A stretch of DNA of 64,000 nucleotides from Eutreptiella sp. 'Long Island Sound 2002' (lineage: Eukaryota > Euglenozoa > Euglenophyceae > Eutreptiales > Eutreptiaceae): the NCBI GenBank assembly GCA_964036045.1, contig OZ038382.1, positions 143,356,961-143,420,960 of the forward strand, written 5' to 3'. This document shows positions 22,018-33,720 of the stretch, one piece after another. How positions within the stretch are numbered: position 1 is the stretch's first letter; the number at the start of each line of letters is the position of its first letter. The position numbers and the translations under genes are program-made. The notes under the pieces are model-generated. The model ran no database searches. It saw only the letters and a program-made list of their open reading frames with translations, and was not told the origin of the DNA.

Positions 22018-23019
22018 CTATCTCTTCGCCTCCCCGTCGGCCGTATCCAACAGGGAGTCCAGAAAAGTGCCGACGCGATAGTACAGGTGCTGCAGGGCAC
22101 AAAACCCCTCGGCCAAGAAACCCCGGCATGCCCGTAGCAGGTCGTCCGAGAGTGGAGAGGAACCCGGGTTCCGGGACTGGACCGCGTCGATGTACCCTTT
22201 GCTATCATGGAAGGACCACTGTGGACCCCAGGTGCCCCATACCACGCGGTGGGCCCCGTGCGCCCGCAGCACTTCCCAAGCGACGTACAGCTCCGCCTGA
22301 TAAGACCCATCTACGTGGACCGGGATGGGTATCCGGTACGTCTGGTTCCACCCCGTCGCCGGATCCGCCACCACTAAGCCGCCACCGGCTGTGTGGTTGG
22401 GGTACCAAGAGGCGTCCTTTACGAAAACCGCCTCGTCCAGCACGTCCTGCAGGGTGATGCCCACAGGGTGCAGCTCCTGGGCCCACCGCACGTGCAGTGG
22501 CCACGGGGGGAGAGTTTCCGGCCCACGAAAACGTGATGGCCACCCCGCTCTGCGGGTGCTCGACCAGTCCTTGTAGCCGGCCGCCAAGGCCGTGTGGGCA
22601 TCGTCCACCTCGCTGGCGGGGCTTGCCGTTCCCAGAGGGTGCTTGGGCACCTCCACGGAATGGCTCTCCGGGACAGTCCACACCCGGATGTCCATGAGCC
22701 AGGTGTACCGGAGGAAGCGATCGTGGTCCGTGGGGTGGCAGTCGCAGTCCACCAACCCCCGGAGCACGCACGGCATGTCTGGGCTAAACCGCCAGAGCGC
22801 GCACATGAGCCCCCAGCGGGCGGAGGCGCGGGTAAGTGGATTGGGGTGGTTCAACTGGTGGGCATAGTTGAGCACGAAAGTGGTCAACATGTCGGGTCCC
22901 ACGGGCAATATGCCCAAGAGACCCGCCTGTACGGGCCCGAGTAGGCAGTGTGCCGGCAAATTCTCCCCCAAGACCGCGCGCAGGGCGGAGACGGCGGGGA
23001 GGTCCGCGAGATGCCACAC
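22018..23019 (-). pseudogene. Linker and RNase H domain of the non-LTR element
   Basis: About 330 codons stay open. The first 190 are a linker. RNase H follows with FVKDASWYPNHTAGGG (first Asp), VDGSYQAELYVAWEVL (Glu) and FHDSKGYIDAV (Asp), in the right order and spacing. The domain removes RNA from the RNA-DNA hybrid. It ends in TAG at 22018-22020. Confidence 0.8.
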
Positions 23020-23029
23020 CCTGACGGGG

Positions 23030-24460
23030 GGGGGGGGGTTCGGACCCCGGCTTGGAAACGGGCCATGCCGCCCGCCTGTGGGCTATACATGGCCGGGGGG
23101 TACTGCACCCATAAGGACTTGATGGGGATCATCGCTGATGCACGGCGTGCTGCCGTCATGAGTTTGCGGAAGTCCTCCTTATGGTAGGTGTGAGGGAGGG
23201 CGCGCCGCCCCAGGGAGCGGATGTACTCCGTCTCCGATGGCACGGGTAATCGGACGCCATTCATCCAGACCGAGGGTACTCCGTACCGAATTTTCTGCCC
23301 CTCCATCCACGTGCGTAGCACGTGCATCTTAAACACGTCGGAACCCAGGGCCACGGCATCCTACGCGGCAGGGAGGGCCCCAGTGATGGCGGACGCGTCC
23401 TCCGAGGAGCCCCCCAGCCAGACCGTGTCGTCAGCATAGGCCGAGCTGTGCAGCAGGCCAGCCGGGGTGTGCAACCCGGTATAGGCCTTGGACACCATCC
23501 GCGCCCGGACCTCCCCCATGGGCGCATAGTCCAACGGGGAGAGAGGACAGCCTTGTCCGGATCCCGCATCGAACCACCCCTCGGCGTGGTCGACATCGTC
23601 CGTGCCGCCCATGTCAAGGCGCATGTCCTCCACCAGAGGACGGTGCAGGCGGCACAAGTCCGGGCCGTAGCCTACCACCCGGTGCACCGAGTCTCGGGAC
23701 ACGTGGTCCGGATAGCCGAAGGTGTGCCGGACATCGTCTAGAATGGGCCAGGCCTCGCCCCCCGAGCTCCATCGGTGCCAAAAATAATCCTGGAGCATTC
23801 GGAGGAAGTCCCCCACGGATGTACCTGGCCACAAGGCAAATTGGCTGGGGAGTGGGAAGCCGTGCTCCCGAAGCCAGGGCTGTTCCTCCTCCTTCACCAC
23901 CAGGCCCACAACCTTGCGCAGGAGAACAAGGTTGGTGAGCGGGCGGTCATTGGCCCCAATACCATGGGGAGGCTTCTTAGGGAGGAGGTGGAGGTCCCCG
24001 TGCGCCAGGGCCTCCAGGCGCTCTCTCCGCATGTAGCGGTTGACGACCTCGCATACGATGTCGAGGCCGTCGTCGTCCATTTCCCGTAGCATCCAATATT
24101 GCAGCCGGTCCCGAGCCGGCGTTGTGTTGCCGGTGCGCTGAAGGATGCGGCACAGACGTGGGGTCGTTGCCCTAGGCAGGCCCAGTGGGCGCGGCGGTGT
24201 GATCTAGCCTGTGATGTCCCTAACGTCCGTCGGCGCCAACTCCCGCAGTGTCTTCTGGTGCCGTTGCCGGACTTGGTCCAAGGCCACCTTGGCCCGGGTC
24301 CGCGGAGCCACATCTACGCGGGCGGACTACCGCGGCTAGACCAGCGGCGTGCGAGCAATTCCGTTTGGACACCGGAAGGCCCCCCGGGAGGGCCGGGCGA
24401 AGGGGGCCACCTCCGGGAGATGGGCGAGGTACCGTTGCAGGCCTCCGCTAGGCCCTTGCG
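23030..24460 (-). pseudogene. Reverse transcriptase domain of the non-LTR element
   Basis: Contains NDRPLTNLVLLRKV (template/palm entry), SGQGCPLSPLDYAPMGE and SSAYADDTVWLGG with the YADD catalytic pair at 23427-23438. One in-frame TAG (23361-23363) follows shortly after YADD, then the thumb continues in the same frame (YGVPSVWMNG). The frame is lost at the C run near 23030. Between 24460 and 24092 the frame is less certain. Confidence 0.85.
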
Positions 24461-24464
24461 CAGA

Positions 24465-25480
24465 TCAAGCCGCTCCTTGAGGGTGTCCAAAGAGTCCCAC
24501 CACCTGGGCCACCTCTTGGCGTGGGCTTGGAGTTGCCGGTGAACCTGGTCCACGCGCCCGGGGAGTTCCCCGAACTCGCGGGGAGGACCGTGGGCACTCC
24601 ACCGCTCTGATGGTCGAGGCCGGGAAATAGGCGTACAGACCCTCCAGGTCCTCCGTCCGCGAGCCCCGCTCCTGGCGGGCGGTCGCTAAGGCCGCATGGT
24701 AGACCCCCGTGATGCCCGGGTCACGGACCCGGAAGTGCCGGGCGCGCAGGAGCACCCAGGGCCTGTCCTCCGGGCCAAGGACGCCCCGGGCGTCCCACAC
24801 TACCGGGCGATGGTCGGAGGGGAAGGGCGAGGCTTCGTCCACCCACAGGTGCCCGTCCTTTGGGGCGGGCCCGTGTAGCACGTGGTCGATGACCCCCATG
24901 CACCCACGCTCGTCGGTCCACGTGGGCACCTCCGCTGAGGGGACGCAGCGGGTGAGCCCAGTGTCCTGTAGGAAGTCCCCCCACAGGACGGCGAGGGCAA
25001 CCGGGGCCATCCGGAACCCTGCTGCCCACCCAGGGTGGGCGTTGAAGTCCCCCAACATCAGGGTATACACCCACGGCGCGGGGCCATGACACCCAGGACC
25101 CACGCGAGGAGGCTACGCACCACGTCCGCGTCCTGGTCCGCCGGGAATAAACCACCACCGCCAGGATGTGCCCTCTGCGGCTCTGATGTTCCATGGCTAT
25201 GCCACGCCCACTGGAGTGGACGTCCCTTCCCACTTCCAAAAACGTGGGGTGCCAACGTACCGGTACCCCTACCCCGGCCGCCCGATGCGCCGCCTGGGTC
25301 AAAGTGGCCGAGTACATGGCGTGGGCCACCATGTGGGCCGATAGCTTGCCAACCTCCTGCAAACCCACCAGGTTTGGGTAAACCCAGCCACGCAGACAGG
25401 ATCCCAAAGCCTGCACCTTGCCCGCGAGCCCCCGGCGGAGGTTCAAGGTAACCGCCCGGAATTTCTCCGTCCCCCGGGGG
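24465..25480 (-). pseudogene. APE endonuclease domain of the non-LTR element
   Basis: Starts with the strand FRAVTLNLRRGLAGKV and LVGLQEVG, matching the first two APE motifs (catalytic Asn and Glu). MLGDFNAHPGW near 25040 supplies the GDFNAHP motif. FPSDHRPVVWD near 24815 supplies the terminal S-D-H motif. The active-site residues therefore look intact, but the frame shifts near 25100. The enzyme would nick the chromosomal target to start target-primed reverse transcription. Confidence 0.85.
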
Positions 25481-25962
25481 CCACTGGACGCTTATGCGGC
25501 CGTCGGGCCGGGTATCCCAAGGCCCCTCGGGTCCACTGCGCTCTCCAGCCGGCGGAGGATGGCCTGCTTGGCCTTGGAGGGCAGCTCCAGCGCTCTGGAG
25601 CACCGCAAGTATTGTCCCAGCGCCCTGGCGTCGATGTTAGCCGCAGCGTAGGAGGTGGAGCTGTTGGACGCCGCCTTGAAGACCACACGCCCACGGCTGT
25701 AGGCGGACCGGGGCACCCATGTCACGGAGCCCTCCGCCCCGGGCGGGTGTGTAACGCCCCTCCCGCTGCTGTACACCTATATGGAGTGGCCGCCCGACAC
25801 TTGGTAAATGGCCATGTGGGCCGCCCACTGCTGTAGGATGGTGGGCAGGCGCCAGTCGCCCTTGAAAAGTGATACGTGCCCCAAAGCGGGGTGGAGACCC
25901 GGCAGGTTCTCTAGCACATGGTGCTGGGACGCACAGCATAGAAGGTAAAAAATGGTAGGAAA

Positions 25963-26020
25963 ATGCTGAGCATATTGCTCAGGATATTTGGGGATGCTCA
26001 GCATTCATGCTCAGCAAATG
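25963..26020. repeat. ATGCTGAGCAT / ATGCTCAGCAT inverted repeat cluster
   Basis: ATGCTGAGCAT at about 25963 faces ATGCTCAGCAT at about 25994, and a further ATGCTCAGCA follows near 26007. Variants occur near 26319 and 26379. It marks the junction between the non-LTR element and the next block. Confidence 0.6.
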
Positions 26021-26060
26021 GGACTCATATTGCAGGGTTGATCTCGGAAGTTCCAGCCAA

Positions 26061-26205
26061 AATTTCTTCCGAGCTCCCCCGGCACGGTCGGCTGGGGAGC
26101 CCATGGAACATTCCTACCGATATCGGTTGCGTTTTGGGACCCGATTTGGCTGCCAAAACTTCCGAGCATCTTTCCGAGGGATTTCGAAAACTTCCAAGCG
26201 TTTTT
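26061..26205. repeat. Dispersed ~140-bp repeat R1, copy 1
   Basis: AATTTCTTCCGAGCTCCCCC, then GCCCATGGAACATTCCTACC, GATATCGGTTGCGTTTTGGG and CCAAAACTTCCGAGCATC. Two more copies lie in the same orientation at 33754-34050. Confidence 0.9.
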
Positions 26206-26298
26206 CCATCGGTTTTTTGTACAATGACCTACACCGTTCTTGGTTCCCAAATCCCACACCTCAGCAAAGAAACACACAAAAAGACAAGCATGACCGTT

Positions 26299-26380
26299 CA
26301 CTTACGCTTGAAATGTGAATGCTCAGTGCCTTGCCTGTTCATTTCAGCTTGAACTGTGAATGCTGTAATCTCCTTCGCTG
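26299..26380. repeat. Imperfect ~40-bp duplication after the 834-codon gene
   Basis: TTCACTTACGCTTGAAATGT... and TTCATTTCAGCTTGAACTGT..., each followed by GAATGCT, overlap the stop codon region of the next gene. Confidence 0.6.
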
Positions 26381-26583
26381 AGCATCTGCACAGGACAGCC
26401 ATCGCTTGACATGGCATCCACATCCACCACCACACGGCGATACTTCTTGGGTTGAGGTTGGGGTTCAGGGTTGTCACTGGATGATGAGGAAGAATCTGAG
26501 GCACTTACTGTGGAGGCACCAGATAGGTGCACAGCATCATCATCCGAATCATTATCCTCGGGACTGCTACTGCTCCCACTATC

Positions 26584-26633
<50 letters not shown>

Positions 26634-28848
26634 TACTGTTACTGCTGCTACTGCCACTGCCACGAGGGCACACAAGTTGCTGCTCAATGTCGCTATCAAC
26701 AATGGGTACACGCGCCAACTTCGTACGCCTCATGGGTTGCACACGCTGCTGCTCGTTCAAACCCGTAGGACCTTGAAATGAAGCAGCACTGTCCTCGCCC
26801 TCCGAAGGGGGTACAATATCAACTGTCGCAGGGTTAGAAACTCGGCTTTGAGGGATGGGCCCCACACGTCCCTTACCCTTTCCCTTGTCCTTCAGCGCCT
26901 TACGGCGTGCAGCACAGGACTTAAATGTGGCACGGCTCTTCAAACCCAGTTTGGGCCACTTGCAGACAGCTTCCCTGTCCAGTGGTACCCATTGACGGAC
27001 ACCACGCTTTGAGCCACAGGTCCCACACAGACATACCACATCACTCTCGGGATTTGCACCTGGAAAGGCGCATTTCACCGAACGGGTGTCTGGGTGCATA
27101 TATAGGGAGCAACCACCTCCCTCCTGGAAATCCAGCAAATGCTCTAAGAGGCGTTGGAAGACCACATGCCACACGGCATTGGCAGCAACCATGCACGCCT
27201 CAAGAACAACGTTTCGTTGCACGGGCGCCCAAATTTTGGCACAGGGGATCTTCTTTTTTTTCTGCACGAACTTCTGATACAGCTCATGCTTCAAACTTTC
27301 ACTAATACTGGCATCTTGCCTGGTACTAGTGACGGGGGCATATCTCTTGGCCACCCTCAGATCCCGCTCGCCGGCCTCATCGGAATACAGCATGGGTGTC
27401 CGTGGATTAAACCATGTGTGGGACCACCCATGCATATATAAGGTTGCAGTGCAACCTTCTTCAGCAAACTCGGGGATGATGTGCACAATATATGTGTACA
27501 ACATCCCCATAGCTTGCCATGTGACAGTTGCCAGGTTATTACAACCATAGCATAGATGCACCATGTGGCAAAATGCCACCACCAAGGAATGGAAAGGCAG
27601 GGGGAGCACCATACCCCCTGCTAGTCTGCCCATGACTGTGCGGGCCTCGCGACCTGTGAGGCTAATGCCTGCCTGAAATCTACCTCGTACGTGACGCATG
27701 TGCTGCCTGCTATCAGGTGGCAAGGATCCAGGATCATACCTCCTTGCCACATGTGCTATGACCTGGAGTAGCTCATGGTTGTAGGGCTCTGGTAGTGTTC
27801 GACCTATGACACCCAGGATCCTGGAGGCTGCTCCTTTGGTGTTGTGCAATACAGGTTGCACAATATATACCTCTTCCAGGTTAGAAACCCCCTGAAACTT
27901 ATGGGACCCACGCACACCATTGAGACACCCCCCTTTGTGCAAAAAGAGTTCTCCCGCCCCATCCTTATTCACCCAGGGACACGCCACACAGCCCTTTTGC
28001 CGGCACTCAGACCACAAATGGTGGTGATCGGCAGTGATTGCCCCGAGCCTTATCTGCAGGGTGGTGTTGTACACTGCACCAGCATACTTCATACGTTGCT
28101 TAAATTTACAAGAAGGCAGGGCTTGTAAGGCCTCTGCACGTTTGGGTAGCCACTGGCAATCACTGACCTTGGGAAGCTCTTGCCAGGTCAACATGTCTGT
28201 GCACCTAGGCACATTGCCAGACATTGGGAACCAGTGTCCCTGGAAATCAATTATACTGATTTTTGTGTTAATATTTGGACGGCCCCGGGGCTGGTAACCG
28301 TCGGCGTAGAGGCCTAAGGTCAGGGTGGCATGGGGTGGTGGGGGTTTCTGCCGGCCTTGGGCAGCCAATGAGCCACACTTCTGTAGAAGTAGGTGGCACA
28401 GCTGTGGTAACAACTTCCTGTTGTCCAGGGAGTAGTCCACTGCAGGAAGATGCAGGTCCTCCTGTTGCCTTAAAGCAACCATTGACCAACCAACCCCTGG
28501 TTGGAGATGGTCTAAGGTGCGCAAGACAGCGGCTGGCACCACATGCTCATGGCGAAGGCGAAGTGCAGCGGCCTGGCACTCTGGTGCTTGGGTGACTGAT
28601 GTGGCCTGTGTGGTAGGCAAAGGGCCAAGGGACCTACGCACAACTGTGAAGGTGCCACTTGGGGGGCGCTGTAGCTGGTCTAGGTCCTTGGCCTGCAAGG
28701 GGGTGGCCGTGGGGAAGTTCATGGCAAAGGCTGACACCATGAATTGATCAGCTGGAATAGGGCATATGCTGGCAAATGCCTCCAGCTTGGAGATCTCCCC
28801 CTTCACCCATATAGCATGGTTGTTCACAACAAATTCATGGTGAAACAT
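26344..28848 (-). CDS. Probable DNA-transposon protein (TNP2/KDZ-like transposase relative)
   Basis: One uninterrupted 834-codon frame from ATG at 28846-28848. Residues ~175-210 read LTLGLYADGYQPRG...SIIDFQGHWFP, like the ADG...P...WP strand of CACTA TNP2 and KDZ transposases. ITADHHHLW followed by GCVACPW (residues ~271-292) resembles their second Asp and Cys pair. VLHNTKGAASRILGVI (~333) and YSDEAGERDLRVAKRY (~500) match late helices in style. These are by-eye resemblances, not a search. Residues ~640-700 are Lys-rich (KDKGKGKG, nuclear signal). The tail carries a long poly-Ser tract encoded by an AGC/CTG microsatellite (26588-26630) and acidic Ser/Asp clusters. A 149-bp satellite array begins 31 bp before the ATG. 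Confidence 0.6.
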
Positions 28849-28878
28849 GGTGCCTGGAAAACAGAAGATTGCAGTGGG

Positions 28879-29912
28879 CCACTGTTTTGGTTGGTTTCAA
28901 AGGAACCATGTATGGAAAGCCCCAACCAATACCTGTCACCAGAACCTTTTTTTGCCAGGATTGCTCCAACCAGTTTCGAGATCCAAGGGTCCAAAGTGTG
29001 CTCGACTATCCGCCCCCTCCCTCTGCGCCACTGTTTTGGTTGGTTTCGAGGAAACCATGTATGGAAAGCCCCAACCAGTACCTTTCACCAGAACCTTTTT
29101 TTGCCAGGATTGCTCCAACCAGTTTCGAGATCTAAGGGTCCAAAGTGTGCTCGACTATCCGCCCCCTCCCTCTGCGCCACTGTTTTGGTTGGTTTCGAGG
29201 AAACCATGTATGGAAAGCCCCAACCAGTACCTTTCACCGGAACCTTTTTTTGCCAGGATTGCTCCAACCAGTTTCGAGATCTAAGGGTCCAAAGTGTGCT
29301 CGACTATCCGCCCCCTCACTCTGCGCCACTGTTTTGGTAGGTTTCGAGGAAACCATGTATGGAAAGCCCCAACCAGTACCTTTCACCAGAACCTTTTTTT
29401 GCCAGGATTGCTCCAACCAGTTTCGAGATCTAAGGGTCCAAAGTGTGCTCGACTATCCGCCCCCTCACTCGGCGCCACTGTTTTGGTAGGTTTCAAGGAA
29501 ACCATGTATGGAAAGCCCCAACCAGTACCTTTCACCAGAACCTTTTTTTGCCAGGATTGCTCCAACCAGTTTCGAGATCCAAGGGTCCAAAGTGTGCTCG
29601 ACTATCCGCCCCCTCCCTCTGCGCCACTGTTTTGGTAGGTTTCAAGGAAACCATGTATGGAAAGCCCCAACCAATACCTTTCACCAGAACCTTTTTTTGC
29701 CAGGATTGCTCCAACCAGTTTCGAGATCCAAGGGTCCAAAGTGTGCTCGACTATCCGCCCCCTCCCTCTGCGCCACTGTTTTGGTAGGTTTCAAGGAAAC
29801 CATGTATGGAAAGCCCCAACCAATACCTTTCACCAGAACCTTTTTTTGCCAGGATTGCTCCAACCAGTTTCGAGATCCAAGGGTCCAAAGTGTGCTCGAC
29901 TATCCGCCCCCT
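28879..29912. repeat. 149-bp tandem satellite, seven units
   Basis: Units begin CCACTGTTTTGGT(T/A)GGTTTC at 28879, 29028, 29177, 29326, 29475, 29624 and 29773; the last is short. They differ by only a few bases. Each has GGTTTC-GAG-GAAACC or a near variant as a small hairpin. Because 149 is not a multiple of 3 and stops are rare, several frames on both strands stay open; these are not genes. The array sits directly before the ATG of the 834-codon gene. Confidence 0.97.
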
Positions 29913-30026
29913 GCCACAGGCACAACAAGCACAAGCTGGGCTGGAAGCATGAATGGATGCCAACAGGCAGTTCAGGTGCAGCTGCAGTTCATTTCAGTGC
30001 CTTGAATGGGAATATATACCTCCCTC

Positions 30027-31340
30027 TCAGTCCTCCCCCTTAGACTCAGGCTCAGGCTGAGGCTGTGCCTTGTGAGAGGCCTCGGCCTTGGCCTTAGGGG
30101 GCACAATGAGGAGAATCAACTCCCCTGGCCCGGAATCACCCCCATGGATGAGGGGGAAGGACCTCATCCAATTGCGAGGTCGGTGGGCAGACCCCTTCAC
30201 ATAGTCAATGACAGTCCTGACCTGTGTGACTATGCGAAGGGGCAGTGACCCCTGGTCCCCTGGTCCCCCTCCACTCCAGCCTACATATGGGCTGCGGCTG
30301 ATCTTCTTCCTCCTCTTACCTGAAGGGGCCCCAGAGTCAGGGGCCGCCCGCCCTCTCTTCACGCCTGTGGAGGAAACAGGCACCTTGGAATCTGAGTCAG
30401 ATGACTCAGGGGCCACCTGCCCTCTCCTCACCCCTGTCGAGGAAATAGGCACGTCTGAGTCAGATGACTCAGAGTCTGAAACCACCACCTCCTCCTTCCC
30501 CTTCCCCTTCCCCCTCCCCTTACCCTTACCCTCCTCCTTCCCCTTCCCCTTACCCACTGCAATCTCTGGGGCAGAGTCTGAAGAGTCTGAATCACCCCCC
30601 CCCCTTCCCCTTACCCTTACCCTCCTCCTTCCCCTTCCCCTTACCCACTGCAATCTCTGGGGCAGAGTCTGAAGAGTCTGAATCACCCCCCCCCCTTCCC
30701 CTTACCCTTACCCTCCTCCTTCCCCTTCCCCTTACCCACTGCAATCTCTGGGGCAGAGTCTGAAGAGTCTGAATCCCCCCCCCCCCTTCCGCTTCCGCTT
30801 CCCCTTCCCTTTCCCCTTACCCACAACAGGGATAGCAGGGCCAGAGTCAGGGTTCGCGATGCAAAAAAGTACCACAATGGGTACCATGTTGCCGGAGAGG
30901 GGGGCAAAGGGGACAGGCCCTTTGCCCCCCCCAACTGGGGCCAGCTGCCCGGAGACTTCTTTCATCTCCTTCAGGGCCGCAGGGCCCCAGCCAGTGCGGC
31001 GGCACTTCCAGCTCCCCTTCACCTGAGCCCATGCCAGGGTGTTGTCCAGCAACTCCCGGCACTGCCGCCCCCACATGGCAAAATGGCTCAGGGCGGGGGG
31101 GGTGTCCCAAACACCCACAGGGTGGCTCATGTGCCACAAAATTATTTTAACCGCCACATACATGCAGTTGTGGCGGTTGCAGGAGTCGGGGGCGGTGTGC
31201 ATCCTCACCGAAACCCCCCTGTCCCTCAGCTTCTGGGTGCACGACCTTGAAACAGCCGTAGCTGCAAGGTCGTACACCTCCCAACCCTGAGGAGTCCCTG
31301 CAAAAACCACCCCATGCAGGAGCTCCTCCTGGTGTCCCCC
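30027..31340 (-). pseudogene. Unknown Lys/Ser-rich protein gene with repeat-shifted frame
   Basis: The N-terminal part (31340-30830) contains GWEVYDLAATAVSRSC and CNRHNCMYVAVKIILWHMSH, a Cys/His-rich helical segment I cannot assign. A basic GKGKGKGK region follows, then DSDSSDSAPEIAVGKGKGKEEG units encoded by 91-bp repeats, then SDSESSDSD, GKRRKKISRSPYVGW and a Pro/Glu-rich end. Each 91-bp unit shifts the frame by one base, so no single frame spans the gene. The first codons have no ATG, and the region abuts the stop of the next gene upstream in the same orientation. It may be the 3' half of that gene or a separate gene damaged at C runs. Confidence 0.5.
30560..30790. repeat. 91-bp tandem repeat with 10-12 C runs, three junctions
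   Basis: GAGTCTGAAGAGTCTGAATC followed by a C run recurs at 91-bp spacing (GAATC at 30589, 30680 and 30771). Between them are CCCCTTCCCCTTACCC blocks and GCAATCTCTGGGGCA. Three units (273 bp) restore the frame; one or two do not. Confidence 0.9.
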
Positions 31341-31342
31341 TG

Positions 31343-33320
31343 TCACCTCCCATTTCCCAAAGGGGGGGAGGGTGCTGGGGGCATCTTGGGGAGGGGGGCC
31401 TTAAGGAGGCGGCGTTTCTTTGCCTCCTCCCAAGCCCCCCGCATCTGCCCCAACAGATCCTCTGCCCTTCCGTGCTGGGCAGTAGCTGCTGCCCGCAGCT
31501 TTCCCTCCCTGCTCTTCACCCCCTGCCCCCCCTGCCTCTTCCCCCCCACCCCCTCCCGGACAGCCTGCTCAGCCTTCTTGAAGGACTGGCAGGCCTGCTC
31601 AAACTGCCCTCTCAACTTGGAGTACCGATCAGCTGGTGATCGGTACTCCTTGAGGACCAGTTTCCTCAACTGGTCCGGAACCCCCAACTCCCCACACACT
31701 GCCACACTCCGGTCAGAAATGGCCAGGTCCAGAACCACCTTGGCAACGTTTGGGGGCGTCTGCCCAATTGGAGCACGATGCTCCACTTGCCTGCGGGAGG
31801 TCACGGCCCCCCGAGTCACCCACACCACCACCCCCTCCCCCTCTGGCCCGTAGCGTGCCCCGTCCGCGAACCAGGTCACTGTCTTCTTACTCAGCTGTGC
31901 AAGCACCATCTGGACTTGCACAGCTGCAACAGCCGCCAACAAAGCTGCGCAGTGGGCAGCCCGCATGCCCTTGGGGTCCTCCGCATCTTCTGCTGCGGCG
32001 GCGGGCTCTGCTGCTGCTGCTCCTGCTGCTCCTCCGACTGCTGGCGCCTCCCACAAAGCGGGGGTGGCTGGCGAAGGGTTGCTGGCACCGGCACTGCTAT
32101 CGGCGCTGGGGTTCCCACTCCCAAGTTCAGCCAGTCGACCCGAGGAGATGGGGACGGCGGCAGGAGCTGGTGGCTGGGCGCGGGCAGCCAGGGCAGCAGA
32201 GATGGAAGACATCAGAGTGAAAAAGAGGGCTGATGAAGACCCAACACAGTGCATCCCCAGCTTAGGCAGGGGGGGGGGGGCTTCTGCGGTCCCAACCTGG
32301 CCCTGGCCCTCACCCCTGGCCTGCAACCATGCACCTAAGATGGTAAGTCGCTGCCGCTTTGGTGCGCCCTCGGAAGAAGGTTTGGGGGCTGGGGCCAAAA
32401 GAAACTCAATGCCCCACAAGACACCGTGCGCATGGTACGTGGGTTGCTGGTCTGTTCTGAAAACCTCACCGTCGGGGGGGGTAACCACCTTTTCCCACGT
32501 GCCTGAGGGGGCTTGGTCCCACACCCGCCAGCCGTCCTTTTCCCCGAAAACCTCTACCACATGTGCACCTGTGATGGTGGCTCTGAGGGCGCTGTGAATC
32601 GTTGCATGTGGGGACTCGCAGAAGGCATCGTTTATGATAACCCTCAAAACCTCGAACGGAACATGAATAAATGAGGGGGGGGGGAACCGCACGTTGCAGG
32701 AAACTACTTTTTTGGACCGCTTCTTGATCTTGGCCTCTTTGAACCAAGTAACTACATCGCTCTGGGTCCACTTTAACTCGCGAATGGTACTGTCCGGGTG
32801 TGTGGACAGTATTGATTTCAAGTACATGTAATGTACACGCAGCCTCTCTTCAGATTCCTCTGCAAAGGTCCGGTCCGTGTTGTATTTCGGATCCGGACCA
32901 ACAATGCAGAGGTTTCTGTATTGTACACCGTACGAGGTCTCATGTTTGCTGGGGCTTGTCTTGCCCACAGCCTCCCGTGTCGTCAAGACAGGGATTGAAA
33001 AATGCTTATGCATAAGCATAGCCAGCAAGGTATCCTTGGGCTGGATGCGGTATGCATCAGGGACGACCCTGTCCAAAAAAACCCTTAGCATTCTGGGTTC
33101 AATGGTCTCTGACGGCTTATGCCGCAGGCACAGTGCTGCTAGGGCGTGTTGGAGGCGCGATTGTGTATCACCCGGTTCGGGAACTTCGGTATTGGCTGTG
33201 TCCGCGTCAATGAGCTCGCCCTCAAGCTCCAAATCTTGTTCCGGGAGCTGCTGAACGGGCTGGGGGGGCTGAGCGGACGAAGACGAGGCACTAGCGGCAC
33301 TGCCTTGACTACCAGACATG
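31343..33320 (-). CDS. Unknown ~658-residue protein
   Basis: The frame opens at ATG 33318-33320 (MSGSQGSAASASSSS); a splice-like ACCTGCAACAG precedes it. Residues 1-60 are Ser/Gln/Glu-rich. Residues ~60-300 look globular: RMLRVFLDRVVPDAYRIQPKD, HYMYLKSILSTHPDSTIRELKWTQ, FIHVPFEVLRVIINDAFCES and VVEVFGEKDGWRVWDQAPSGTW. The central part is low-complexity Ala/Pro/Ser/Glu. Residues ~460-570 return to a globular style (VTWFADGARYGPEGEG, VLDLAISDRSVAVCGELGVP). A C-terminal coiled coil (YSKLRGQFEQACQSFKKAEQ) ends in a basic tail. I do not recognise any domain. It shares strand and neighbourhood with the transposase-like gene, so it may be a second element-encoded protein. Confidence 0.6.
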
Positions 33321-33449
33321 TCTGTTGCAGGTGACAAAAAGTGTTCTGAGCACAAAAAGGGAATACATTAGTGAGTCTACTCAAAGGGGCCTAGGTGAGA
33401 AAGCGACACACATGCAAAAAGAAAACCACAAAAGCAGGCACAAAGCATC

Positions 33450-33720
33450 ACAAGGCACAAAGGGCAAACATTCAGAAGCTTGAGTACAGTGTTCTCGATG
33501 CAAGTTTGTAGGCAAAGCAGCCACCAAGGATCAAACTGGCGTTGCACATGTCAGAAGCAAAAGTCCAAATTCACAAAGGAGCACAAAGGGGAAGCAATCA
33601 TAAGCTTGAGCAAAGTGTTCTCCATGCAGTTTTGTATGCAAAGCAGACAAAGGGTAGACAAACATTAGCTTCAACGTGCTGTTCTCCATGGCATCTTGCA
33701 GGCAAGGTAGGCACCAAGCA
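33450..33720. repeat. Degenerate repeat upstream of the 658-residue gene
   Basis: (A)AGCTTGAG.A.AGTGTTCTC.ATGCA..TTTGTA.GCAAAGCAG recurs at about 33475, 33602 and, weaker, 33666. Confidence 0.55.

Larger units (their letters stand above)
20816..26000 (-). mobile_element. APE-type non-LTR retrotransposon, nearly full length, mutated
   Basis: Read right to left, the domains are: a poorly defined N-terminal region (26000-25500), APE endonuclease, reverse transcriptase, RNase H and a C-terminal region. This is the architecture of LINEs with RNase H, which nick target DNA and prime reverse transcription there. Lesions include TAG at 25777-25779, TAA at 25492-25494, a frame change near 25100, TAG at 23361-23363, and a frame change at the C run near 23030. 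No target duplication or clear tail could be placed. Confidence 0.85.

Noticed and set aside
28869-30043. Long overlapping frames on both strands
   Set aside because: They are read from the 149-bp satellite, whose period is not a multiple of three.
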